Source: JBBDWJ01 sp040902925 | GTDB lineage: Bacteria; Acidobacteriota; Terriglobia; Bryobacterales; UBA6623 | Assembly (NCBI GenBank): GCA_040902925.1 | Contig: JBBDWJ010000055.1 | Coordinates: forward strand, 1-8,048 | Length of the DNA stretch: 8,048 nt | Direction: 5' to 3' | Shown: positions 1-5,743 of the stretch, piece after piece | Layout of the letters: the number at the start of each line of letters is the position of its first letter | Position numbering within the stretch: position 1 is the first letter of the stretch | Program-made: the position numbers and the translations under genes | The notes under the pieces: model-generated | Seen by the model: the letters and a program-made list of their open reading frames with translations, nothing else | Told to the model about the DNA's origin: nothing | The model's database searches: none

Positions 1-83
1 CCGGATCACCCCCCCAAAGTGCACAAACTTGCTCTCCCCCCCCCGAACAAAACAGGTTCAAGCGCGTTCATGACCCATTGTCA
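1..83. other. Region downstream of fliC with two C homopolymers
   Basis: This 83-nt stretch follows the fliC stop codon on the minus strand and holds no gene. It contains two C tracts on the plus strand (G tracts in the transcript): seven C at 9-15 and nine C at 36-44, separated by a short stretch that includes the palindrome GTGCAC at 19-24. I see no strong stem followed by a T tract in the transcribed direction, so no intrinsic terminator for fliC can be called inside the window. It may lie beyond position 1. Confidence 0.5.
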
Positions 84-914
84 TTAGCCAAGCAACAGCG
101 AAACCACGGCCTGAGGCGCCGCATTGGCCTGAGCAAGGGCGGCCAGCGTCGACTGCTGCAGCACCTGAGCCTTCGTCAGGTTGGCGGCTTCGGCGGCGAC
201 ATCCGCGTCGCGAATCCGCGAATCGGCGGCCGAGAAGCTCGAGATCTGCGACTGCGCCAGTTCCACCGCGAACTGCAGACGGTTCTGGCCGGTACCGACG
301 GTGCCTTGCGACAGACCAAGCGAAGCCACCGCGAGGTCGATGTTGGTGATGGCGGCCAGCGCGTTGGTGGAATCGTCAATGGCGTCGGCATCAATGCCCA
401 AGCCCGCGGCGTCCACGACGGCCGTTGTGAGGTCGATCGTGATCTGCGAGTTGGCCTGCACGGCTCCGCCGCCGCCGATGTACACGTTCAAAGCAGCGGT
501 GTTGTTGGTGCCGCCGGTGTCCAGACCGATGTTGGCGGCCTGGCGGTCAATTTCCGTCAGCAGCGTCTGGAACTCGGCGTCCANNNNNNNNNNGTCGCCC
601 TGGAACGTGTCGGAGGCCGACTGCGCGGCCAGCGATTTCATGCGGTCCAGAAGGCGCGAAATGTTGTTGAGTCCGCCGTCGACGGTCTGCAGCGTGCTGA
701 TGCCGTCATTCGCGTTGCGAACACCTTGCGTGAGTTCGGCAACGTTGCTGCGGTATTGGTTCGCCACGGCCAAGCCGGCGGCGTCGTCACCAGACTTGTT
801 GATCCGGTATCCGGAAGTCAGCCGGCGGATCGTCTGGCTCTGGAAGTCGCTGTTTACCCGGAGATTCTCCAGGGCGACCAGTGAGTCAACGTTAGTCTGA
901 ATAGTGAATGCCAT
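84..914 (-). CDS. fliC: Flagellin, short D0/D1 type (filament subunit)
   Basis: The encoded protein is flagellin, the subunit that is exported through the flagellar channel and polymerises into the filament. It has 276 residues. The N-terminal D0/D1 helices (about 1-135) carry hallmark segments such as 'RLTSGYRINKSGDDAAGLAVA' in slightly shortened form around residues 31-50 and 'NDGISTLQTVDGGLNNI' near 69-85. The C-terminal helices (about 205-276) carry 'SRIRDADVAAEAANLTKAQ' near 232-250. Only about 70 residues (136-205, with an IGGGG segment) lie between, so there is essentially no outer D2/D3 domain. In the D1 segment that TLR5 recognises in Salmonella flagellin, the Arg is kept but the following R-E is K-S. 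The ATG is preceded by AAGGA (922-927 region) seven bases upstream, a good ribosome site. Ten undetermined bases blank residues 108-111. The gene is last in the cluster, behind a long leader. Family identity is certain; the symbol is the generic one. Confidence 0.96.
   Translation of the reverse strand: MAFTIQTNVDSLVALENLRVNSDFQSQTIRRLTSGYRINKSGDDAAGLAVANQYRSNVAELTQGVRNANDGISTLQTVDGGLNNISRLLDRMKSLAAQSASDTFQGDXXXXDAEFQTLLTEIDRQAANIGLDTGGTNNTAALNVYIGGGGAVQANSQITIDLTTAVVDAAGLGIDADAIDDSTNALAAITNIDLAVASLGLSQGTVGTGQNRLQFAVELAQSQISSFSAADSRIRDADVAAEAANLTKAQVLQQSTLAALAQANAAPQAVVSLLLG
584..593. other. Run of ten N bases inside fliC
   Basis: Ten undetermined bases interrupt fliC and mask residues 108-111. 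The reading frame is intact on both sides: the sequence runs GD, then four unknown residues, then DAEFQTLL. Flagellins usually have R-x-x-L at exactly this place, between GD and the xxEF segment. The last masked codon is NTG, which permits the expected Leu. The gap length therefore seems to be true, or nearly true, rather than arbitrary. Confidence 0.9.
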
Positions 915-1268
915 ACTGTGATCCTTTTTCTGAGAAGCCTCCCGGCTTGCCGGTGAGCTTCGTCGTTGTGCGTTCTCTAAAACTAGTGTCGAAAGTCAAG
1001 AGCGGTTTTTTGTACTTTTTTCGTTACGATTTTGAGCGGGCGATATTTCGCACTATATTCAGGCTCACGGCGAGCGCTGGAGCGCACGTTGAATGAAGAT
1101 GGCGCCGCAGCGGCGTCTTGGAACAACGCAGCACGGAACGAGCTTCGCGACGTGGAACAGTCTTCGTTCGGGAAAAACCCAAGAAAAGCGGTCTATTGGA
1201 ATGCCTCAATCGCGGCTCGACTCAAGCTCCCAGATCCGCGGTAAAGAAGAGGCCAATAAAAGTGAGGA
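915..1268 (-). promoter_or_regulatory. 354-nt non-coding region and leader of fliC
   Basis: No convincing gene lies here; the short ORFs in it have no recognisable protein features. Read towards fliC it contains a GC-rich inverted repeat (1096-1119), a small inverted repeat GCGA/TCGC (1040-1051), an A-tract with two runs of six A around GTAC (about 1006-1021), then TTGACT (plus 995-1000 region), a short inverted repeat CCGGC/GCCGG (942-953) and two GGA-containing motifs (938-943 and 922-927), the second being the fliC ribosome site. The best sigma-28-like match is CAAA (1009-1012), 15 bases, then TTCGACAC (986-993), which is poor. TTGACT resembles a sigma-70 -35 box, but no good -10 box follows at normal spacing. 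The fliC promoter presumably lies here, but its position is not established. Confidence 0.5.
1096..1119. repeat. GC-rich inverted repeat upstream of fliC
   Basis: A perfect inverted repeat CGCCGC-A-GCGGCG occupies 1103-1115. It is flanked by AAGA on one side (1096-1099) and TCTT on the other (1116-1119), which can extend the stem across a small bulge. In the fliC direction the following bases are not a T tract, so it does not look like an intrinsic terminator. It could be a structured leader element, an operator, or chance in GC-rich DNA. Confidence 0.45.
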
Positions 1269-1610
1269 TTAATTGAGCGCGCCCGCCCGCATCTGCAAAC
1301 TCGAGTTGGCGGCGCCGGCGGCCGCTCCCTGCGCGTGCCGCAGAAGGCCGTAGCAGACTTCCCACTGGCGTCCGCGCCGGAATTCGCCCGTCTGAGCTGG
1401 TAGAAGCAGCCGATTCATTTGCTGAACGACGCAGAGCAGCAATTCTCGCAGCTCGTTGGCGAACGCCGAAGCGTGGCTCCCCTCATCGAGTTCGCTCGCC
1501 GCGTCGCGAACAGCAATTTCGAGCAACAGCCGGTCGCCCGATTCCCAGGCCATCATCAGGTTTGCGGCGACGCCCGCAATCCCGGGCTCCGTTTCAAGGC
1601 GCATTCCCAT
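1269..1610 (-). CDS. Unrecognised small helical protein between flgL and fliC
   Basis: This 113-residue protein is not one I recognise. It is predicted largely helical: a segment at about 9-42 rich in Ala and Leu, a second at 47-70 (ELRELLLCVVQQMNRLLL), and a third near 81-95, with a loose Ala/Ser-rich tail. It has no signal peptide, clear membrane segment or metal motif; two Cys are at residues 60 and 86. An in-frame TAG six bases upstream of the ATG limits the start to this ATG or the one two codons later; the ribosome site (AGGG) is weak and close. It lies 81 nt after flgL in the same direction and before the fliC leader. Size, helicity and position would suit an export chaperone of the FlgN/FliS/FliT kind, and no flgN is seen elsewhere in the window. 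I see no family signature, so that is only a guess. Confidence 0.65.
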   Translation of the reverse strand: MGMRLETEPGIAGVAANLMMAWESGDRLLLEIAVRDAASELDEGSHASAFANELRELLLCVVQQMNRLLLPAQTGEFRRGRQWEVCYGLLRHAQGAAAGAANSSLQMRAGALN

Positions 1611-1691
1611 ACCCTAAGACCATTGTCGAAGGCAGGGGACGGATTTCGAAGGAAATTAGCGGCGGGAAGAACTAGCGCGGAGAATCGGGGA

Positions 1692-2615
1692 TTAGCGCAG
1701 GAAATCGAACAGATTCGGGGCCCCGGCCGTGCTGCCCTGAGCGCGTAGCGCCGCCTCGATGCTGGTTTGGATCTGGGTCAGCTGCACCGCGGCCGCGGCC
1801 ACGTCGGTATCGCGAATCTGGCTCAGCTCGCTTTGCATGCGTACTTCGGTTTTCTGGACCTGGTCGATGGAATCGCGAATGCGGTTTCCGACGCTGCCGT
1901 AGAACGCGAATTGCCGGTTCAAGTACTCGTGGGCGGCGTGCAGCTTAGCCATCGATGCCTCGATCGCCGTGTTGTCGCCGGCTTCGATCGCCGTCCGCAA
2001 CGCGTGCACGGCCGCGAATGCGTTGTCCTGCGACAAGCTATCGTCGGGCTCGCGGTGATCGAAAATCTCCTGCGCGGTTCGCCCGGCCAGAAAGCGGCCG
2101 CCATCGAAATCCAGAACCAGCTTGGTGGCCGGCGAAGTCGAGAGGCGGTCCACTCCGTTGCCGTTCGCCGCATTGACCTGGTAAGGCGCCTGGCCGTTCT
2201 CGTCGCCGCCGAAGACAAAACGCCCCTCGGTGCTGGTCAGCGAAAGCCTCACCAGCGCTTCGTGAAAGCTGCGCGCTTCCTCCGCCAGGGCGTCGCGGTT
2301 CAGTGTGTCGGTGTTGATATTGAGCGCCTGCGCGCCGGTTACGATGGCTTCCTCGATGACACTGACGGCTTGCAGCAGGGCCGCGTCGGCGGCCTCGACG
2401 TTCGCCTGCACCCGGGCCATGTTCTTGAGAATCTGCGAAGAGTGATGGATCTGTGACTGCCGGTAGACCACGTCGTAAACCCGGTCGGGAGCATCCGAGG
2501 GCCGCTCGATGCGCAGGCCCGAGGAGAGCTGCCGCTGCACAGTCTGCAAGCGCTGCTGCAATTGCGACAGCGCGTTCAGAAAGTGCTCGGTTGCGGGATT
2601 AACGTTTTGTATCAT
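1692..2615 (-). CDS. flgL: Hook-filament junction protein FlgL (HAP3)
   Basis: FlgL forms the second junction layer between the hook and filament, after FlgK, and is exported through the flagellar secretion channel. The protein has 307 residues, a normal length. The N-terminal flagellin-like helices include LSSGLRIERPSDAPD at about 30-44, the FlgL form of the flagellin 'SSGxRIxxxxDDAAG' motif. The C-terminal helix region includes RIRDSIDQVQ and 'LSQIRDTDVAAAAVQLTQIQ' at about 246-285, and the end (NLFDFLR) is typical. There is a globular middle with a FVFGG motif at about 133-137, common in FlgL. It starts 14 nt after flgK. The only Shine-Dalgarno-like bases (GAGGG) sit within a few bases of the ATG, and no better in-frame start exists, so translation is probably coupled to flgK. 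Confidence 0.94.
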   Translation of the reverse strand: MIQNVNPATEHFLNALSQLQQRLQTVQRQLSSGLRIERPSDAPDRVYDVVYRQSQIHHSSQILKNMARVQANVEAADAALLQAVSVIEEAIVTGAQALNINTDTLNRDALAEEARSFHEALVRLSLTSTEGRFVFGGDENGQAPYQVNAANGNGVDRLSTSPATKLVLDFDGGRFLAGRTAQEIFDHREPDDSLSQDNAFAAVHALRTAIEAGDNTAIEASMAKLHAAHEYLNRQFAFYGSVGNRIRDSIDQVQKTEVRMQSELSQIRDTDVAAAAVQLTQIQTSIEAALRAQGSTAGAPNLFDFLR

Positions 2616-2629
2616 GCCCTCACCCGGCT

Positions 2630-4063
2630 TCAGCGCAACATCGCGATGACGCTCTCGATCATCTCATCCACAATTTTCACGACTTGAGCGTTCGCCTCGT
2701 AGGCTCGCTGGAACTCGACCAGCTTCACGGCTTCCTCATCGAAGGAAACTCCCGAGAGCTGCGTGCGCAGGTCGCGGGCCTGCGTCACCAGCAGGTTGGA
2801 GCGGGCTTCCTCTTGGCGCATCGACCGCACGCCGTCGCCCACTTGGCGCGCCATCGAGGAGTAATACTCGAAGTACGTCATGCCGTTGACGGTGTCCTCG
2901 GGCGCCCGTGAATTGCGCAAGTCAGCCAACGCAAGCGCCGTTCCGTTGGAAACATACGGCGGACCAGGCGCTATCGCGGCCAGTTGATCCTGCGTGATCG
3001 CCGGGTTCAGCGTCAGCGAGCGGGCGATGTCGGCGTTGTTCGCCGGGTTGAACTCGAACAGCGCAACACCGGGGACCGGCGGCGGGCCGGCGGAAACCAG
3101 CCCGCTGGTCAGAATTTCGTTGGTGCGCTCGGCCAGATTCCGGGCCAGCTCGTTGAGGCTGCCGTTCTGCATCGAGTCGCCCGCCAGGGCAGGCAAAACA
3201 CCCGTGCGGACCTGCAGCAATCCACCCAACGCCCCCTGCGAAATCGTGCCTGTGATATCCCGGCCTTCGGAATCGAGCAGCCGCATCGAGGGCGTCGCGC
3301 CGGGATTCACGGCCCCGGCCGGAGTATACGACTCCAGACGTATGGCCTGAAAATGATCCCCGATCACGACCGGAGTTTGGCCTCCCAGCAGCACGGTCAT
3401 CGTGCCGTTGGGCTCCATCAGGACTTCCACATCCGCCAGCTCGGCCAGTGTTTCGGCGTCCGCGAAGGCCACGGCCTGCAGCCCGGAATCGGGCTCCGAT
3501 CCCTGCAGGATGCGGTGGTTATATTGTTGAATCTGCGACGCGGTCTGATTGATCTTTTCGACGGTGGCCCGTAAATCCGCGTCGATGTCGCTTGTCAGGC
3601 GCGAGATCTCTCTCGCCGCCCCTTGGAAACTTGCGGCAACCTGCCCGGCAGCTTCCAGCACCGACTGCCGCGCCCCCGGGCTCTCGGGCGACTGGCTGAA
3701 CTCGGCGAAAGCGCTAAACAGTTGGTCCATGGCGCCGGGAATGCCCGAATCCGCGCCAACGTCGAAAATGCCCTCGATCTGCGCCAGCCGGGCGGCCTGC
3801 TGCGTAAAGTTGCCGAGCGTAGAAAGCTGCTGCCGCACCGCGCGCTCGGCGAAACTGCTGCGGCTGTCAACAATGGCGCCCGTCCGCACGCCGCCCATGG
3901 CGCCCGAGTAGAGCTGAAACGGCAGCGGCTCCATTTGGATCGTCTGCTTGGCGAACCCGGGCGTCGTCGCGTTCGAAATATTGTTCTGCGAGACGTTGAT
4001 CCCGTCGCGAAAGGCGCGCAACGCCCCCGCGGCCGCGTCCAGCGAGGCAAACAGATTTCCCAT
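2630..4063 (-). CDS. flgK: Hook-filament junction protein FlgK (HAP1)
   Basis: FlgK is the first junction protein placed on the finished hook, and it is secreted by the flagellar export apparatus. The 477-residue length is normal. The N-terminus shows the rod/hook-family signature: a short helix, then INVSQNNISNATTPGFAKQ at about 22-40, with the ANV/NISN-TPGF pattern shared by FlgB, FlgE and FlgK. The C-terminus has the matching signature VKLVEFQRAYEANAQVVKIVDEM at about 446-468, ending in a short helix (IESVIAMLR). Between them is a helical FlgK N-domain (about 70-200) and a variable middle. The ATG is preceded by AAGGGA six bases upstream. It lies 22 nt after flgM and 14 nt before flgL, so flgM-flgK-flgL is one transcription unit. 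FlgN, the usual FlgK/FlgL chaperone gene, is not between flgM and flgK. Confidence 0.95.
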   Translation of the reverse strand: MGNLFASLDAAAGALRAFRDGINVSQNNISNATTPGFAKQTIQMEPLPFQLYSGAMGGVRTGAIVDSRSSFAERAVRQQLSTLGNFTQQAARLAQIEGIFDVGADSGIPGAMDQLFSAFAEFSQSPESPGARQSVLEAAGQVAASFQGAAREISRLTSDIDADLRATVEKINQTASQIQQYNHRILQGSEPDSGLQAVAFADAETLAELADVEVLMEPNGTMTVLLGGQTPVVIGDHFQAIRLESYTPAGAVNPGATPSMRLLDSEGRDITGTISQGALGGLLQVRTGVLPALAGDSMQNGSLNELARNLAERTNEILTSGLVSAGPPPVPGVALFEFNPANNADIARSLTLNPAITQDQLAAIAPGPPYVSNGTALALADLRNSRAPEDTVNGMTYFEYYSSMARQVGDGVRSMRQEEARSNLLVTQARDLRTQLSGVSFDEEAVKLVEFQRAYEANAQVVKIVDEMIESVIAMLR

Positions 4064-4085
4064 TTACAGTCCCTTGGCGCCGGCT

Positions 4086-4409
4086 TTAGTCCTTTAAAGC
4101 GCCGCGAAAACCTCTCGATATCATGTCTTCGACAATCGCCCGGCTAACGTCCTTGGAGCTGACCTCGTAGTCTCCCGTCACCAGCCGCTCCCGGATCTCC
4201 GCGACCCGGTTTTGGCGGCTCACGGCGCTTAACTCCGCCGCCAGTTCCAGAAGTGCCTTGCCTTGACCGGAATGCACAACATCTCCGTAGCCGGTCTTGG
4301 CGGACGCCGCGCCCTCTCTTGCAGCTGAGGTGGGAGCTGGCGATGTGTTTTGTACTTTTGAGTCGGCCGGATCCAACGGCCGTGGAGTCGAACCTTCGCT
4401 TATCCGCAT
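4086..4409 (-). CDS. flgM: Anti-sigma-28 factor FlgM
   Basis: FlgM binds and inactivates sigma-28 until the hook is complete, then is exported so that late genes such as fliC can be expressed. The protein has 107 residues, normal for the family. The first 40 residues are Ser/Ala/Pro-rich and look disordered, as expected for a protein exported unfolded. The C-terminal sigma-binding half (about 41-98) contains RVAEIRERLVTGDYEVSSKD (68-87), followed by VSRAIVEDMI, an excellent match to the FlgM pattern of a helix, G-x-Y and a second helix. The ATG follows a strong AAGGAGG (4415-4421) by five bases. It lies 55 nt after the preceding gene, behind a candidate sigma-28 promoter, and 22 nt before flgK. 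Confidence 0.93.
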   Translation of the reverse strand: MRISEGSTPRPLDPADSKVQNTSPAPTSAAREGAASAKTGYGDVVHSGQGKALLELAAELSAVSRQNRVAEIRERLVTGDYEVSSKDVSRAIVEDMISRGFRGALKD

Positions 4410-4440
4410 GGTTGCCTCCTTGTGGGTCTCTTACCTGTGT

Positions 4441-4467
4441 TCATCGCACTAAAAAGAAGGCTTTCTA
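4441..4467 (-). promoter_or_regulatory. Candidate sigma-28 promoter of flgM-flgK-flgL
   Basis: Read on the minus strand, TAGA (4464-4467), exactly 15 bases, then TGCGATGA (4441-4448) fits the sigma-28 consensus TAAA-N15-GCCGATAA at 3 of 4 and 5 of 8 positions, including the central CGAT. It sits in the largest gap in the upstream part of the cluster (55 nt), just before the anti-sigma gene that sigma-28 commonly controls. The predicted start near 4434 leaves a leader of about 25 nt that includes the ribosome site. The -35 element overlaps the stop codon of the preceding gene. Short promoter motifs occur by chance, so this is a candidate. Confidence 0.4.
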
Positions 4468-4881
4468 AGATATTTTTCTAAGAGCCAGGGCCGCGCCGGG
4501 CGTTCCGACGTGTTCGCTGACCTTCAAAACGAAGTCGACTTCGGCTTCCCGAATGCCCGCCTGGCGCGCGATTTCTTCCCTCGAGCGCCCTAAACCGTGC
4601 AGATGGAGCACTTTCTGCTGGGTGGCCTCGGGGGCCGGGATTTTCGGCTCGGCGGCGCGGCTCGGCTCAGCGGCCCGGCTCGTTTCCGCCTGTCGCGGAA
4701 CCGGGTTGCCAAGCGCCGCCGATAGCCGGTCTTCGAGGCCTTCTACGCGCTGCTTGTAGAAAACCACGCTGCAGCGCAGCTTCTGGACCTGGTACAGGAC
4801 GACCACGTACAGCATCGAACTGGCGACAACTCCCACCAATAGAGACACATACGGGAGATTTACTTCCATTAAAGCGCTCAT
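4465..4881 (-). CDS. Single-pass membrane protein, SwrB/DUF2802-like
   Basis: From the preferred start this is a 138-residue protein. Residues 10-32 form one hydrophobic membrane helix (VSLLVGVVASSMLYVVVLY); residues 33-58 look like a coiled coil; 59-88 are a Pro/Ala/Glu linker with SRAAEP twice in tandem; and 89-122 (HLHGLGRSREEIARQAGI, then REAEVDFVLKV) resemble a small helix-turn-helix. This TM/coil/HTH plan is that of SwrB (YlxL), which follows sigD in Bacillus flagellar operons and promotes export apparatus activation, and of DUF2802-type proteins near flagellar genes in Proteobacteria. Homology is inferred from plan and context only. An upstream ATG at 4926 would overlap the fliN gene by 26 nt; the ATG at 4881 has AGGA eight bases before it and leaves 19 nt after fliN, so I chose it. 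It is two genes after fliA, close to the swrB arrangement. Confidence 0.8.
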   Translation of the reverse strand: MSALMEVNLPYVSLLVGVVASSMLYVVVLYQVQKLRCSVVFYKQRVEGLEDRLSAALGNPVPRQAETSRAAEPSRAAEPKIPAPEATQQKVLHLHGLGRSREEIARQAGIREAEVDFVLKVSEHVGTPGAALALRKIS

Positions 4882-4889
4882 AAGCTCGT

Positions 4890-4893
4890 TCCT
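4890..4893 (-). promoter_or_regulatory. Ribosome site deciding the SwrB-like start
   Basis: AGGA on the minus strand lies eight bases before the ATG at 4881. Neither the upstream ATG (4926, inside fliN) nor the next one (4869) has a comparable site, so this favours the 138-residue form. Confidence 0.55.
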
Positions 4894-4900
4894 AGCTCCC

Positions 4901-5743
4901 TCAGTTCGCTTCCGCGTCCGGCGCAACTCCGGCCATCCGGCAGTCGCGGCTCAAGACGTTCAGAATGCGGATAGCGTAGTGGCCGTCGACGGCAACCACC
5001 TCTCCTTTGGCGACCAAACTGCCGTTAACTAACAGATCCACATGGTCTTCCTGCGACCCATCGAGCTCGACCACCGAGCCGGGCCGCAATTCCAGAACAC
5101 TTTCCAAGGGCATGTTGACCCGCCCGAAACGGACGCTGAGCGGCAACTCGAGATCCAGCAAGAGCCCCAAAGGACTGTTTGCTTGGGGACCCGGCTGTTT
5201 TGCGCCCTGCCCCGGCAAGTCCCCAGTCAACCGTTGAAACATCGAGTTCGTCGCCGCTTGGAATCCCACCAGCATGGGAGCCACCGGCCCAGGCGTCAGG
5301 GTCAGTTCGGTGGAATAGAGAATTTCCGCCGCGGGTGCGGCGTCCAATCGCTTCACGCCTTGGAACCGCACATCCCTGCCGCTTTCTTTTGCGAGCAGTG
5401 CCGCGAAGGCCTGGCAAAGCGCTTCGACCGTGTGCTCCGCCGAAAACGACTGCGCGCCGGGTTGGCCGCTGCCGGCTGACGCAATCGCCTGCGCCAGGCT
5501 TCCGATCTCAACCGCCGCCGGTCCGGCGATGCCGATCCAGACACAATGCGCGCTTTCGGCCTCGTACTTCGCTTCCCACCATTCGAGCGTGGCGAGATTT
5601 TCGGAGGAGCCGGACTGCTGCCGCGCCCATTGCAGTTGGGACTTCGCTTTGGTGAGGCGTTCAAATACCTGCTCGACGGAGCGGGACCAGGTCCCGATCA
5701 GCCCTTCGCCCTGCGCCGCTTCCGCACTGCGGGTTTCGATCAT
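4901..5743 (-). CDS. fliN: FliN-type flagellar motor switch protein with long N-terminal region
   Basis: The last third is an unmistakable FliN/SpoA domain (about 193-265): LDLELPLSVRFGRVNMPLES, then LRPGSVVELDG, LLVNGSLVAKGEVV and HYAIRILNV. This domain forms the lower C-ring, binds FliH/FliI cargo and takes part in rotation switching. The protein has 280 residues, whereas simple FliN has about 80-140. Residues 1-190 include a helical start and a region at about 66-170 (VWIGIAGPAAVEIGS, then 'EHTVEALCQAFAALLAKESG', then 'ILYSTELTLTPGPVAPMLVG') that resembles the CheC/FliM-middle fold of FliY by pattern. The E-x3-N...P phosphatase residues of CheC/FliY are not visible, so it is probably not a CheY-P phosphatase. 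A Gly/Pro-rich linker (174-192) joins the parts. The start ATG overlaps the fliA stop as ATGA (5740-5743), indicating coupled translation. The symbol fliN reflects the C-terminal domain; FliY-like is the alternative. Confidence 0.88.
   Translation of the reverse strand: MIETRSAEAAQGEGLIGTWSRSVEQVFERLTKAKSQLQWARQQSGSSENLATLEWWEAKYEAESAHCVWIGIAGPAAVEIGSLAQAIASAGSGQPGAQSFSAEHTVEALCQAFAALLAKESGRDVRFQGVKRLDAAPAAEILYSTELTLTPGPVAPMLVGFQAATNSMFQRLTGDLPGQGAKQPGPQANSPLGLLLDLELPLSVRFGRVNMPLESVLELRPGSVVELDGSQEDHVDLLVNGSLVAKGEVVAVDGHYAIRILNVLSRDCRMAGVAPDAEAN

Noticed and set aside
78..884. Long plus-strand open frame of 268 codons opposite fliC
   Set aside because: It is the antisense shadow of a GC-rich gene whose minus-strand product is plainly flagellin; the plus-strand product has no recognisable domain and is rich in Arg, Gly and Val as expected for such shadows. 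Similar shadows opposite flgL, flgK, fliA and flhF were left out for the same reason.
1024..1244. Two short open frames on opposite strands in the fliC leader (61 and 70 codons)
   Set aside because: They overlap each other, have no recognisable protein features and no clear ribosome site; chance frames are likely.
1240..1256. Sigma-54-like element (TTGGC then TTAC) after the 113-residue gene
   Set aside because: The -24 half and spacing are fair, but the nearly invariant GC of the -12 half is AC, and it would lie more than 300 nt from fliC.
4451..4467. Terminator-like AGAA/TTCT stem followed by T5 before flgM
   Set aside because: The stem is only four A/T-rich pairs and would be too weak to act as a convincing terminator; the stretch is better explained as the spacer and -35 region of the candidate promoter.
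4465..4926. Longer 153-residue form of the SwrB-like protein
   Set aside because: Its ATG lies within the fliN coding region and adds a basic, non-family extension; the ATG at 4881 has a properly spaced AGGA.
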